From Crocodylus rhombifer (lineage: Eukaryota > Chordata > Crocodylia > Crocodylidae), in the NCBI GenBank assembly GCA_038503035.1, contig JAVSML010024246.1, positions 326,258-390,257 of the forward strand: a stretch of 64,000 nucleotides of DNA, written 5' to 3'. Made by a program: the position numbers and the translations under genes. The number at the start of each line of letters is the position of its first letter. Within the stretch, counting starts at the first letter, position 1. The notes beneath the pieces were generated by a model. It was not told the DNA's origin. It did no database searches and saw only the letters and a program-made list of their open reading frames with translations. This document shows, piece by piece, positions 23,145-35,421 of this stretch.

Positions 23145-26100
23145 TGGGTAACTCAGAGGTAGTATTTGCACAAAGAAACACCACACATCAGGTTTGTTGG
23201 GGGGAGGGGGTTGTTTGTTTGTTTTTGCATTTTTCCTTTTCCAGACCATGTGTTGTTATTAGGGATTCATATTAATCCCTTCACCAGTGTCACTTCCTGG
23301 TGTTCTGACCACCTATTGGGTTAAGGCAAGGCAGGGGTTAGGAGAACATTTGTAAGAGCAGAGTTGCAAGGCTTGAACTGAAGATAGGTGACAAAGTGGA
23401 ACATCTGTGTGCTGACAGGGTTGCCATGATATTATCCCTGTCAGAGATAGTTTGTTCTTCCAGTGCAGACCCACAGCAATGGGAGGGGAACATGCAATGT
23501 GAGGGTGTGATTCCACCCATCTTAAGTTAAACACCAAAAGAAAGATAAATCAGAAGTGACTTTGTGTAGAGGCTTTCGGGTGGTTCTATACAGCCTTTTT
23601 CCATATGCCACCAGCAAAATAAAACCTACCCAGCCATTTCTGCTTGGGTACACCCTAGAACAAAAATTAGGCAGAGCAGATGGCTTGGCAGCTGGTTTAG
23701 AGCAGAGTCCTGCATAGGATGCATCTCGGGAGAGCTTGAAAATGGTGTCCTTTGGGTTCTGTCTGAGCCATTTGGGGCTGCTCTGGAGCTGTGTACCTTG
23801 ACTAATTGTTGGTCTCTGTATCTAAGTAGGAGCAAATGGGCAAGGATTATTTTGGTCAGTGGTGAGTGACCCCAGGGTTGGGAGGAAAGCCATACAGAAA
23901 AGTTTAGAGAGAGGTAGGGAGAAGTGCCTTGAAGATGCAAGATGAAAAAGGAAAGGAGGGTAGAAGAAGTGTGATGGGCAGAGACCACTGCCATTTAAAA
24001 TAACGAGGAAGATTTTGAAGGACACAAAGGAAGTTAAGGCTCTAACTCCCATTGAAAGTTAGGGGCTGGTAGGTGAGAGGGTAGAGGGTGCTTCCATCCT
24101 CTCCTTGCTTTTGAAAACCTTTCCTCCTTGTTTTTATTCTTAAAATGTCCCATCAGGATCCATGAGCTGGATATATCACAAAAATATGCTACTTAAATAC
24201 CAAACTGCATTGTCGTAGTAGCCAAAGTAACTTCATGAAGACAGTCAAACTTGTGTTAAATTAATGAAAAAAAGAAAAGAAAAATCACACTAGAAAGTTA
24301 TGTAAGTTTCTATTTTAAAATCATCTGGTCCTAATTTACTAAATTTAGTGCCTTGGAGCAAATGCCAAGCTGCTACATTTGATTTATAGAAATACTTTAG
24401 CACATTTTTCCATCAGGCTCTTGCAGAATATAGTTACTGCTTTTCTGTTGTTGTTTAAATATTTTAGAGAGTTCATTGATATCTTCTTGTAAACTGCTAC
24501 GAGATGTACAGATAAGAAATCTCATAAACAATGCCATGCATTTAAGAGCATTCCATTTGGTTCACCAACTTCTTGGGGTTTTGTTAATTGAATAACGTGA
24601 TCCATCTGGTAAATGGATGTTTGAGAATGTCTACTTTGTGCCAAACCACTTCTCTTAAGCACAGACTGCATTTTTGCAGGCAAATATTTAAACAGCAGCC
24701 ATACTGTGATGCACTGCTAATCATTAAAAAATACAGCACAAGGGGGCAGGAGGAGAAGTGAGCCCAATAAATAATCTATTAAAAACATGAAGCTAAACAA
24801 TCCTTTTGTCTCCAGAATGGGCCTGAGGGAGAAGAATCTACTACCCAGACCTGTATTCAGCAAAGCAATTAAGCATGTGCTTAAGGCAATTCCTATGCAG
24901 CAACAGCTTAACATACATGCTTTAGCTTATGTGCTTTGGTTAGTCAGGGTCCTAGTTAGGAACAGAAAAAAACCTTTCTGAATGTTTGTTCACTTCTGGG
25001 ACAAAAACAAGAGCACAGTTCTCAAGACTTGGGTTTCCACCAGTTCTAGAAAAAAAATGGTTGTTTTTCCCCCTTGCCTTAATTTTTCATCTTCATTAAA
25101 AATAGGCCCAAGCCACAGAGGTTGCATCTGAAGCTAAATGTTCCCAAATCCTGGGATGTCTGTATGCGGGGTTTGAGTTCAGCCCTTTCTCTAATTTTCA
25201 TGCATCTCTGAATGTTGTGCTGCTAGCTGGATCTGGAATCTGAAGCACTGAAAAACCACACAGGGATTTTACTGGTATTTCCACCCTGGGCAGAAGTGAG
25301 TAGTACTACAGTATTTTTATGAGAGAGCCTGTTCTTCAGTGGTGAATTAGTGCTAACTGGAATGTCAACCAGCATAGACTATAAACCAGTCTGTCTAAAA
25401 CATTCAGCCTAAATCAAATGTATAGCCAAATCAAAGTCCCCTTCCTGTTCAAGTACATGTAATACTCCTTATGGCCTGCCTTCATGCTGTTACTTCTTCT
25501 GCTCTATGCACTTTCACTTCATATTGATTCTTGGATCCAAATTTAAGGCCCATTAAAGTCAACAGGAGTCTTTAATCAGTCCCTTTAAGAGTCCATAAGC
25601 CATGACAGAAATTCTTGGGGTCCCTTCACTACCTCATTTTTGGGTTTGGCTCAGGCAGAGTGTGAGCTAGTAAGTGGGTTACATAGTCACAAACACCTCA
25701 GGGTGCTATGGGCATACACACAAAGTCCTCATCTTCACAGAATAATGAGGTGAAATCCTGGTTGAATTAATACCAACAGAGTTGTGGCATACATTTTTAG
25801 TAAGGGCAAAATTCCATCTGTGCAATCAAGAGGTGGGAAAAGTCTATTCAAGTTACCTAGACATTTTCTGTTCTAAGGCAGGATTGTTCTCTGTCTCTGT
25901 AGTTACTAACAGTTTGTCACCCAGTTTCCATTTAATTTCTTTTAATGAAAGAATTTTGCTTACAGATTTTATGATTTATTTATGTGTTTTTGGTTTAACT
26001 AAAAAGTCAGAAAAAAGGGAAACGTTTTGTCAGACACAACAAAAGGGTTCTGGCTGAGAAAATTCTCTTGACCCCATCAAACACAAGCTGTCCGCTGAAT

Positions 26101-27469
26101 CTTCTCAAGTGCTTCTGGCATGCAGTTGCATCGCAACTACTACTGAAGAATGGATTGACATGACAGGAGAAGCACGGGGCGGTGGGGGAGGATGATGGAC
26201 TCTGGAGTGGGGAGAGGGGCTGAGTAGACAAAGTAGAAAGGTCATAACTAGGGAAAGAAATGATTCAGCACTGGTTTCTGTGGTGATGACAATTTTGATT
26301 GTGGGTCAAAGTTGCTGCAGCGTTGTAAGTGTCCTGCTGCATTCTGTTCAGGGTAGGAGATAATGGCACGAGGCAAACCAAGCACTGAAGTCTAAATTTA
26401 AGCTGACGTGCCATGAAAATGACAATTGTGTGCTGACTGGTTGGGTCCAGAGATGTCACCTGCCATTACTATCATTGGCTGGGTGATGGCCAGCATTTGT
26501 CCATTTTCACAGCCCCATAAATGCTAAGGAAGAACATGTCTGGGAGTTCTCAGGGGCCTGAGGGGGAGTGGAGCTTTGTTTTTCTGGGGCTACTCCCTTT
26601 AAATCACTTCCTGTTTCTACTGAAGAGCATTCTTAAATGTGGTCCCCCCTCCCCCTTTTTTTGTTTTGTTTTGTTTTGTTTTGTTTTAATGACTGGTGCT
26701 TTCAGGGCTGTTTCCAGGTCTCACCAAAAGGTCAGGTCTGCTTTTCTCTTTGCTCTCCATTCATATGGTGACTAGCAACCACCCCTCCCATCCATCCCTG
26801 AGGCTGCTGTGTTTGGCACATGACCTCAGTCATGTTCTTTGTGTTTGACAATGGCCATTGCATTATTTTACTCTGAGAAAAGGGTCTCTTGGAAACATGC
26901 AGTGAATTTAGGTCTGCACACCCAGTTCATGCTGTTTATTATTACTTTACTAGAGTGTTTCAGTAAGTAACAAGTGTGTCCAAACTGCTTTATCTCTTGG
27001 CCCATTCTTTGCACAGGGATGCATCTGAGTCAGTCAAGGTTTTTTCCACCAGCTGCTTTTAACAGCTTCCATTTTGGGGGCATTTTTTTCTTTGTTTGTT
27101 TTTGATTTTTAGTTTGCCTTCTGTTTTTCTCTCAAAAGGCTTGCCTTGTTTAAAAACAGGACATGGCATCATTATTTTATGTTCATGTCCCATTAGCACT
27201 TCAGTGGACAACACAATGGGTCTACTAATGTTCCTGAAATCAGATTGAATGGGTATGGTATGCCATTGTTAAAAACTATATGATAGAAAGTCTATTTCAG
27301 TGGATAAATCCACAGAGGAGTATTTCTGAGCAGAAAAAGGCATGATCCTGAGTAGTACTGAGTGCCACAAATATTACTGAACTCATTGGGATTGGTGAAT
27401 TATTGCTTGCTTTTCAGATAATCCGGTACCTTGACAGAAGGCACAAACAGAAATTGCATCTGTTTCATG
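23145..27469. other. Unique DNA, nothing recognised
   Basis: About 4.3 kb without a recognised gene. Features seen are minor: a (TTTG)-like run near 23209-23225, an 'attcagcaaagcaattaagc' old-repeat fragment at 24850-24890, and a pentamer run at 26656-26688. ORFs (for example 23626-23994 minus, 25782-26057 plus) have no domains. Confidence 0.45.
26656..26688. repeat. (TTTTG)n microsatellite
   Basis: About five tandem TTTTG units follow a C-rich tract. Confidence 0.92.
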
Positions 27470-27930
27470 ACTGGCCCTGTGAAAGCACTCCACAGCCATG
27501 CTCTTACAGAAGAGCCCAGCTGCAGAGCACTCCACTAGCACAACAAACTAACCCTCATTATATGAGAGTTCAGATGAAGGTGCTCCAAAGCAGAGTGTTT
27601 TCATTAACTTCTGCCTGCTCCAGAGGCTGGGCTGCTGCAGTACAGGAAGAAAGCAGGAGAGGGAGGTCCATTTTGGGGTTTGCCCAACTGCGCTTGGGGG
27701 TGGGGAGCAGGTGGATTGGAGCCCCCCAAGGTGGGCACACGCTGGGGAAACCCCAGAGTGGACCTCTCCCCTGCCTTCTTCCCTTCCCATCCTGAGACAT
27801 ACTGGAACTAGGAGAGGGGGACTGTACCTAGGGAAAGCAGCTGAAGACCGGCAGTCTCTCCCATGATCAGCTCCAAATTGGACCTCAGTCCCCCACCCTC
27901 CCAATCCAACAGTGAACATCTGTTGGGTCA
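27470..27930. repeat. Hairpin-bearing repeat, copy A
   Basis: Segment 27540-27630 (CTCATTATATGAGAGTTCAG, then TGCTCCAAAGCAGAGTGTTT) matches the complement of 36230-36310 (CTCATTGCATGAGGGTTCAG, then CACTCCAAAACAGAGCAGGT). Inside, AGGAAGAAAGCAGGAGAGGG (from about 27644) pairs with the complement of CTCTCCCCTGCCTTCTTCCC (from about 27765), and GGGGTTTGCCC pairs with the complement of GGGGAAACCCC. The same layout (outer block, then inner hairpin) is seen at 36000-36310 in opposite orientation. The 123-130 codon ORFs on both strands reflect the palindrome. Confidence 0.6.
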
Positions 27931-28867
27931 GGAGGATTGGTCTAAATCACGGCACTTTCTATGAAGTGTCACATGTTAGACCAGGGAGCTGCACTTTTGT
28001 CTGCACTTAGAGTTTATATCCCAGTCAGCGCAAGATGCTTTTGTGTGGGGACACAGTTTTTTCCCCATTACTTTAATGAAGTGAAACTGAAAATAGAATG
28101 CTAAACTCAACATGTTAGGGACTAGTTAGTTACAGAAAAGCTCCTGGAGAGAAGAGTGCAATTCAAAAAGGACTAGAGCCTTCAGGTTAGTAGCTGAAAG
28201 GGCCTTGCCTATCTTTGCCAAAAACATGTCCAAGTAAAGAGTTTGGTTCCAAAGTTTAATCTATTTTGTTTTTAGAGCTGGGTTAATAATTCATCATAAA
28301 TTCTGTAGTCAAGGATTTTGCTATTTTTCCTTTTCCTTGGTCCAGAAACAATTTGCAGTTTTTACCACTCCTTTTTTTTTTCACCACTGCCTGTTTCCAT
28401 GTCATGGACCACAGTTAGAGAGATCTGGACACTTCCCTTTCTATTAACAAATGTCAACAGTTTTCCAACTCAAGACCAAATAAACATATTTCTGATGACT
28501 GCAGCCACTGCTAATGTAAAAGTAAAGTGCTAAGAAAGTATTTAGTATATGCTAGCTGTGTTCTAATACAGTTTAGCACCTGGATCTAAGGGGGAAGGTA
28601 TCAGTCCACAAACTACTAGCAAGACTGTAGAGACTGCCCACTGGTTTATAGAGCTCAGTTTGGGAACCCCCATTTAAAAATAAAGTGTTCTATTGTTTCT
28701 ATGCATAGTACCAAAAGGTAATGCCAGGCTGAAATGTAAAATATCTACTGGATCACATAGCCCACCCTCCTCCCATACAGGATTATTTCATGTTTAATAT
28801 ACTAAAGTTTTGCCTAATCCTGTGTATTACCTGCCCAACACCTGGGTTTTTTTTAATATCTAATTAA
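27931..28867. other. Unique DNA, nothing recognised
   Basis: AT-rich, no gene or transposon end seen. Confidence 0.5.
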
Positions 28868-28990
28868 GCTTTGCAGTAATCCTGTGAAGGAGTGTTGAAG
28901 CATTGCTCCTATTCAGATAAGAAAGTTGAAGAACAGCGATTAGGCACTTTGCGCAAGGTCACTCAAGAAGTCTTGAAGCGTTAGCTGGGC
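28868..28990 (-). repeat. MIR-type SINE fragment
   Basis: On the minus strand it reads AGTGACCTTGCGCAAAGTGC, then CTTTCTTATCTGAATAGGAG, then CTCCTTCACAGGATTACTGC. These correspond in order to the 'gtgaccttgggcaagt', 'tttcctcatctgtaaaatggg' and 'cctcacagggttgttg' blocks of MIR. Confidence 0.68.
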
Positions 28991-29058
28991 ATAGGAGGCA
29001 GATTTCCTCACTCTTCATTCTGCACCTCGCTTAGGAGACCACCATCCTCTGTCTAGCT

Positions 29059-29239
29059 TAGTGCTTTTCAATCTTTTTTCATTTGCAGACCCCTAAATTT
29101 TTTTAAAATGGAGGTGCAGATCCCTTTGATTTGTAGGAGTGGATACTCACATACTTTTGATTGATCATAGTCATCTTTTGCAAACCCCTATAATCTGTGG
29201 ACCCCCAGGGGTTTGTGGACCACAGGTTGAAAGCCATTG
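29059..29239. mobile_element. hAT MITE, 181 bp
   Basis: The left end TAGTGCTTTTCAATCTTTTT and the complement of the right end (CAATGGCTTTCAACCTG) are hAT-type ends. The inner sequence has the repeated 'GCAGACCCCTAAATTT' and 'GTGGACCCCCAGGGGTTTGT' blocks typical of a common sauropsid MITE. The flanks GTCTAGCT and CTGTAGCT match at 6 of 8 bases, fitting an 8 bp hAT target duplication. Confidence 0.85.
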
Positions 29240-31489
29240 CTGTAGCTCAAGGTACAAAAGCTTGTGGAGGTTCAATTAATTCACTTGGGGTTGCAAGCAC
29301 TTGAGGAGCAGCCTTTTCAAAAGAAGTGGTAAAAAGCAGGTTAGTCAGAGGTAGGTGCCAAACTGCACTTGCACCTTTGAAAATTTTCCCCTAAATATTT
29401 ATGCAAAGCCTGCCCAGGCTGTCTGAGCATCAGAAATCTGAAATGTTTTTCTGAATTTTTCCTATTTTTCCCGTTTGCATGTTTGCAGACAGGCCAGTGC
29501 TTGCAGAATCAGGAGAACTCAAACAAGCAGAGACAAAGGCAAATGAAACATTTTAATTGTTTGTTATTTTTAAGGGAAACCAAAACAAACATTTTTTTCT
29601 ATGCTATGAGTTACTGAAGGGGCAGGATAGAGGTATTTATTATTCAAGTGTAGATGCCTGTGCCTTATATTCAGGAAATCCAGCTTTTGTAGAATTATCG
29701 CAGCTTGTTTGCTCAGATTGTCATAACTTTTGCTGATTTTTATCCTGTAAAGATAGAAGTGGCCCCTTCCATGCTCCAAAAAGAAGCAGAAAATGATGCA
29801 GTACAGAGAAACATTTCAGCCCTGGATGTAGCTACTGACCTTTTCTCAGGACTTCTTAAAAAGCCCATTCACTGGGAGTGGGCTGCAGAGTGCAAAGGGG
29901 AATCAGAGGAAAAACAGTCTTTTTATATCAATTTATATGCTACCATATTAATTGCTATGATATACTTTAAAAAACAATATTGACTGTTGATCTGCATACC
30001 TATATCATTTTCTCTGTATCAGCAAGCTACTTTACATTCAGTGCTATTGCAGAAATGGAAAAAAGCTACAGAAATGTGAGCTTTCAAGGACTTAAAGTAG
30101 AATTGCATGTTGGCATGGTTTTCCTCTGTCATTCTCACGTTCTAAAAGGATGTGGTTTCACCCCTCCCCCACCACTTGGTTGCCGACTAAAGAAAAATAT
30201 GAGAAGAAAGAATTCTAAGAAAAGTTATCTAGTACTTTCTATAACAACACTAAATACAAAAATGTTTTAGCATTTTTTCCTTTAAAATGCACTAAATTCT
30301 GGGTACCACAGACTTTATTGCTTTTGGTTAGCTGTTAATACTGAGTTCTGCCACAACTCACCGCTATGCATAGGTTGGGCCTGGTAGTGCTGTTAGTTTC
30401 TAAATTCTGCTCATAACATTCTCTTCAACCAAGATATGACTTCAGCTACACTGCCCTATGATTAAGGTAATTTAAATGATGTAAATGCTAAATATTCATG
30501 GGATAGCAGTGTATATGGCAATATACACCTTCTGAAAATGTTCTGGGCCAACGTATTATAGGCCACTCAGAGATCAGAAACAGTTTGTTATGCCTCTGAT
30601 AAAAACAAATAGGATTTCTGCCTGGATGCAAAACTTCTACTAATGGGAAACTGTCTCAAATCCCAGCTCTTTGGTACCCTTCAGTATGTATATAACTGTC
30701 CAGGCTTTTGCAGCTGAGCATGATTTCATGGCTGTGAAACACTGAAATGGTCCTGAGGAATGAATGCTCATGTAGACCTGATTGGGTGGGCAAATGCCTA
30801 CTGAGGAGGAACAGTCTGATATTTTGCCTTATTGGGGCCTTAGAGATGATGTCAAGTATGTGAAGTGCCTCACTGACTGACCCTTTGGCATCTGGAGTCA
30901 GCTGTGCAAGGCTTAGAAGCAGCCCCATGCCCCTTACAGCACAGAACAAAACTTGGTGACAGTCCCTCCCACTAAAAGCATAGACCAGGGAGAAGAAAGA
31001 CAGCTCACTTGCGAAGTCCAGGGTACCACTGGATTTGCTGCACTGGGTCTACAATCACATGACTTGCTTAAAGCCATGTAATCATAGACTGGGAGTGAGT
31101 TGTGAAGATATTCAGTGGTGCTAGGAGCCATGCTGGGAGCTCTGTGTAAATAACTTGGAGTGCAGGGAGAAGTGGGCAGCATCAGGGTGGGGGCTGCCTG
31201 TCCTGGGAAAACAGTTACATAAAACATTGTAAAACCCCTGCCATGCTGCATTCAAAAACAGCCTGCACAGAGCAGAGCTGTGCAAAAGAAAGAGATAGGA
31301 ATCTCTTCCTCCTGTATAACAGTGTCAGAATTTTGTCTTGTTTGAAAATGAGAAAACCCGGCTCAAAACCTCAAAGTCAAGCCATCTGGGCTAAGGGCAG
31401 AAATTACATGTAAACTGGAATAAGTGATTGGAAGATTGCTCAAATGTGTAACACAACATAAGTTCAGTGCCCACAAACTGCCTTCAAAA
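29240..31489. other. Unique DNA, nothing recognised
   Basis: About 2.2 kb. ORFs 29705-29983, 29980-30270, 30656-30949 and 30934-31251 lack recognisable domains and are not flanked by obvious conserved splice contexts. Confidence 0.45.
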
Positions 31490-31880
31490 TGGCCAAAATG
31501 GGTTTAAGGTGAACCCAGATTGATGTAGTGTCAGACTTTGCTGATTTCAGGAAAATTGGTTTATTGAACTTCTGTCCCAGATCCGCTACAGATTCAAGTT
31601 AATTCACAGTCCCCCAGCATCCCAGAATACTTTGCACTTCCCCCACAAACCACCCCTTGCAGGGGGCGTGGGCTAGCATTTGCTTAAGCTGTCTTCTCTA
31701 TTTCCCACCCCGCTCCCTGGCTTCTGACTTGGGCCACTGCAGGCATGTGTCTGTATTTCCAGAATCAAAAATAAATGGCTGTTCATTTGCATATCAGTTC
31801 AATCTGTGCATTTTAGACTAATCTGTGAAGATTTATTGTTTCAGACTGTGGCTTTTTGACTGTCTGTACTTGGCCCCTCC
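31490..31880. repeat. Interspersed repeat family X, copy 1
   Basis: Blocks in order: AACCCAGATTGATGTAGTGT; TTGAACTTCTGTCCCAGATC; CAAGTTAATTCACAG; CAGCATCCCAGAATACTTTG; ACCCCTTGCAGGG; and at the far end GGCTTTTTGACTGTCTGTAC. The same blocks in the same order occur at 55915-56480 (for example CTGAACTTCTATACCAGGTG and GGGCTTTTTGAATGTCTGTA), but with a different, GC-rich interior. Ends and class are undetermined. Confidence 0.6.
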
Positions 31881-32120
31881 TAAGACTGGGGGACACCATT
31901 TGTAAGCGGCAGCATCAGCAGCAAGGAGGGACCACCCGCAGATGCCAGCGGTGGTGTTGGCTGCAGGGGGTGGGGTGGCAGGCAGCGAGCGGGGACCGCC
32001 TGCAGACACCAGCAGATGCATTGGCAGCAAGGGGGAACAGTGGCCAATCTTGGGGCGGGGGGGGGAGCACGTGCCACCTGTTTCCCCTCTATGGGTTGCC
32101 TATGCTTGGCCCTGCAATTC
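31880..32120. repeat. GC-rich interspersed repeat (copy 2)
   Basis: It contains ACCATTTGTAAGCGGCAGCA, CCACCCGCAGATGCCAGC, a GGGGACCGCCTGCAGACACC-like block, GGCCAATCTTGGGGCGGG with a G run, then a pyrimidine-rich exit. The vocabulary matches the copies at 22891 and 60690. It is open on both strands but has no protein signature. Confidence 0.5.
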
Positions 32121-33299
32121 ACAGTTCTGGTTTTTTGCGTGAAATGGTTAAATACCATGGCTGTCACTCCTGGCTTCAGCAGACTGTAATAGTAAAACCA
32201 GTAGCATAATTAGGGGTGGGTGACCAGGGCATCAGCCCCAGGTTCCAGTTTTGAGGGGATAAAAGAATGGTGGCTACTGTCATTGCTAGCCCAGCCACTG
32301 ACACTGTCTCAGCAGCTGCTGCCACCCAAGATTCATACCATGGCTTGTTATGCCTCTTAAGTAGCCACCATGTAGCCAAATAGGACTAACATTTTCACAC
32401 TTGGGTGCTCTTTATCTTCCCAAACTGGCCTTAAAACCTTGTTTAGGCATCCAGTGAAGTTCCCTGATTGGGAACTGAAGGTACTCAGCACCTTAGGAAA
32501 CCAGGCAACTTACTCAGATGCCTAAATCAGGGTTTCACCTTAAGCATCCATACTTGAAAATCTGGCTAGTGTTTTTTCTTTCATAGGGACAATTTGAAAG
32601 TCCTGTGCTGCTGCTGCTGTCTTTGAATTGCTGGCAACATCATTTTTTAAGGAATAATTGAATTCCTGTTCCACAGTTGTCACAGAAGGGATTGCATATT
32701 CTTAGAAGCTGCATGTATGAATGGGGGGGGGGCACTATTATCAGACGTAAACAGCCTCAATGAGGATTTAAATGTTATTCATGAGCAAATAATGCTTGAT
32801 CTATTTCTGAAAGTGGTTGGTTGAAATATCTCACATGATACCGGAGACCTTGATGCTATGTCGGTTTACCCTGGTGGGCTGTCTGACCTTTGGATTTTCT
32901 TTTTAATAATGTAGGCAGGAGCAGGGGAAATTTACAATACAAAAAGGGCATTTTCTCAGGGGTAGCATGTCACCATAGGCACTACTGCACTTCAGTTTTC
33001 CCCATTTCTGCACAAACAAGCCAGTCTGCAAGCCTGCAGAGTGTTTGTGTTACAAAAGCAAAGATCTGAAGTACTTCAACACTTGCTCCTGGTTTAAGAG
33101 CTCAGTGCAAAAAGTTGTGCATATGGAGCAGGTTTGCAAATGTGTGTAGTCCTAACGAAAGTCTTTGTGGTCCAACCTGTTTCTATTTTGTTTTTTGAAA
33201 TTATGTAACACAATATGACATGTTGGCTTAATTTGCTTTTGTTGTAATAGGGCTGTGGGCATGCAGTCAGGGTTAGTTATCAGTTCCTCCACACTTCCC
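32121..33299. other. Mostly unique DNA
   Basis: A 'TACTCAGCACCTTAGGAAAC' / 'ACTTGAAAATCTGGCTAGTG' stretch near 32478-32570 resembles an old amniote repeat. Nothing else is recognised. Confidence 0.42.
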
Positions 33300-34263
33300 A
33301 CATAGTGCAGCAGCAGCAGCAGGGGGGTGCTCAGAGCTCTGGTACTCAGTGGGACACACACAGCTGTGGCCTGTGCTGCACATCATGGGGAGGAGCACAT
33401 CCCCCTGCTGGGCAGTCTGTATCACCAGCGCTCCCTGCACACGCACAGCACAGGTGGGAAGCCCTGCATGCTGTAGCCAGCTGTCTTCCCCACTGGGGCT
33501 GCACAGCATGGGAGGGAAGCCCCAGCTGCTAGAGCCGCTGCCTTTGCTGCCTCCAGGGAGAAGGTGCAAGCTCTGAGACTTCCCTCCCCTGCTGTGCAGC
33601 CCTGGCAGGGAGGGCAGCCTGTTCCAGCGTGGAGGGCTTCCCTTCTGTGCTGCATGAATGCGGGTAGTGCTGGTGGTACAGACTGCAGGTGGGGGGCTGC
33701 ACTCCACACTGCAATGTGTAGTGCTGGCTGCAGCTGCGCCCTGCTGGGTGCCTGCGCTGGGCACAAGCATCCTGAGTGCCCCTGCCTGCTGCTACCTCTG
33801 CCACCACCTGCCAGGGCTGTGCACCATGAGGGGAGTGTGTGTGGGGGGGGGGGCGCTCCCCACAGCCTCCACCCTCCCTCACACCCACATGCTGCCCACT
33901 CAAGCTCTGTGCTGCTGCTGCCCCCTGGGTGCGGGCTTCATGCTACTGCCAGCCCCAGTCCCACGCTCTGTGCTCCTGCCCAGCTGCAGCCCTGCCCTGG
34001 TCACTTCCCTACCTGTTGCCTGGAGCGAGTGGGAGGCTGGGGAAGTGGAGCAGGGCCCCAGGGCCTGTGGCAGCAGCAGCCCTGCCTGGAAGCTGCACAC
34101 GGGCTGGGCCCTTCAGCCCATAAGGGTGGGAGAGAGGCGCAGTAGGGTACGTTTGGTGGGGGAGAAGTATATGTGGGTACCTCGCTTCCACCCTTGTGGG
34201 TGGAAGGGCTGGGCAAGGTGCAGTTCATTGGGGGCGCTGCGGGCTGTATTTTGCCTACCCTTG
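33300..34263. mobile_element. Non-autonomous hAT element, 3' end intact, with GC-rich hairpin
   Basis: The 3' end GGCTGTATTTTGCCTACCCT-TG is the inverted form of the CAGGG..GGGCAAAATACG-type end that opens the hAT element at 44189. Both elements also share a GCTGTGCACCATGAGG / GCTATGCACCATGGGG block followed by a GTGTG and G-rich stretch. The expected 5' terminus is not visible upstream, so the copy is 5'-truncated or its end has decayed. The ORFs of 100-200 codons on both strands (for example 33564-34145, 33658-34269, 33273-33770 minus) overlap each other, are rich in A/G/P/C/W and have no domain; they follow from base composition. Confidence 0.62.
33310..33790. repeat. Long GC-rich inverted repeat (~480 bp)
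   Basis: The left arm (about 33310-33535) is an imperfect reverse complement of the right arm (about 33560-33790). Matching pairs include CAGTCTGTATCACCAGCGCT with the complement of AGTGCTGGTGGTACAGACTG, GGGAAGCCCTGCATGC with the complement of GCGTGGAGGGCTTCCC, and GGGCTGCACAGCATGGGAGG with the complement of CCTCCCCTGCTGTGCAGCCC. The centre is near 33548. Confidence 0.85.
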
Positions 34264-34343
34264 ATTTAGAAACATCCTGTGGCACTTTTAAAAGGATGTC
34301 ATGGCACCTCACAGTATCACAGCACCCTGATTGAGAATCACTG
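34264..34343. mobile_element. hAT MITE end fragment
   Basis: ATGGCACCTCACAGTATCAC then AGCACCCTGATTGAGAATCA-CTG is the inverted end of the MITE family seen at 14552. It abuts the hairpin-bearing hAT element, which may have inserted into it. The other half is not visible. Confidence 0.6.
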
Positions 34344-35107
34344 CCCTAGGCAGTTCACTAGAGCCACCCTGTTCCCTTTGATAGTCAGTGGTATTTCTGT
34401 CTGTGATTTGAGTAGATCATGCTGTTAGTGTCTGTCCTCCATATTTCTGTTCATTGTTATGTGCTGAGCACTTCTCCACCTCACACACAGTGGCGATTAC
34501 CAGGTTCAGTAAATACAGGCATATTTAACAGGCCTGAGTCCAAGAAACATACTCTACAGAAAGATTATCTGGGGAACCTGCTTAAACTTTAAGACCATGC
34601 CTACATTTTTCTTTTATTTTTAAAGCAAGAATTTTTTTTCTATTTCTGAAAGTAATCTGACAAATCATTGTTTCATACTAATCACAAAGGGTAGTTTCAA
34701 GAGCATGGCCAACAAATCAGTAAACTGATATGTGAAGAAAACCTCCTGAGAGCATTTCATAACTCCCACCCTCCTGCTAAATAACAGTGAAATCTAATGA
34801 CTATTCCTTGAAACTGCTGCCCTGTCCCCAAATGATGCTATTGTTTAAAGAAGAGCCGATATGAAAAAAGGCAACAGTTATGCAAGCAACACTTAAATGA
34901 TCTTGCAGAATCCGAGCCATTTTTGCTGAATCAACTTCTCTTTCAAAAGAAATGCTATTAACAGAACTTTCATACATAGACAATTTATATCTAGGACTTG
35001 AGTATCAAATAATTCCTTTGTCCTTGCATTTGGCTTTTGCTTATGTATGCAAGCTGGTCAGAAAATGGGATTATTTCTTCCTGCAGAACATTTTGACTTG
35101 TTAACCC
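34344..35107. other. Unique DNA, nothing recognised
   Basis: AT-rich. CTGTCCCCAAATGATGCTAT at about 34822 weakly resembles the duplicated sequence at 35108 and 37236, but the match is short. Confidence 0.45.
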
Positions 35108-35250
35108 CAGGGGAAAAAAATCAAAACTGGAAAACTCCAAACTTCCTTTAACTCATTTTGTGGTATTACGATAGCTGTTGCCCCAAGTAATGCTTTCCAC
35201 TGAAATAAGGGAGCTACTGAAGAAGTCTCTACTAATCTTTGGAATTCGTG
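35108..35250. repeat. ~150 bp duplicated sequence, copy 1
   Basis: Shared with 37236-37395 in the same orientation: ATAGCTGTTGCCCCAAGTAA against TTAGCTGTTTCCCCAAGTGG, TGCTTTCCACTGAAATAAGG against TGCTTTCCACTGAAAGGAGG, and CTAATCTTTGGAATTCGTGA against CTAATCTTTGGAATTTGTGA. The minus strand is open in both copies with aligned FHxFQRL and FQWKAxLGxTA peptides. That follows from the DNA similarity and does not by itself show coding. Confidence 0.75.
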
Positions 35251-35421
35251 AAAAATGCCTCCCAACTTTCTAATGTGGTTATAAAGCATCTCCTTTCTTC
35301 AGTTAATTAGTATATCATTTTTAAGATCATATAACTATTAAGTAAGTAGATTTAGGATGCAGACAGAAAAGCAGCTCCCCATGGCAACTCATAGTGCTTT
35401 GCAGGAAGTGCTATGAATTGC

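Noticed and set aside
33564..34269. Two overlapping plus-strand ORFs of about 200 codons
   Set aside because: They overlap in different frames and have minus-strand counterparts of similar length. The sequence is a GC-rich palindrome inside a transposon with few stop codons by composition.
34264..34271. ATTTAGAA after the 33300 hAT element as a target duplication
   Set aside because: No matching 8-mer next to a recognisable 5' terminus was found upstream, so the left boundary remains undefined.
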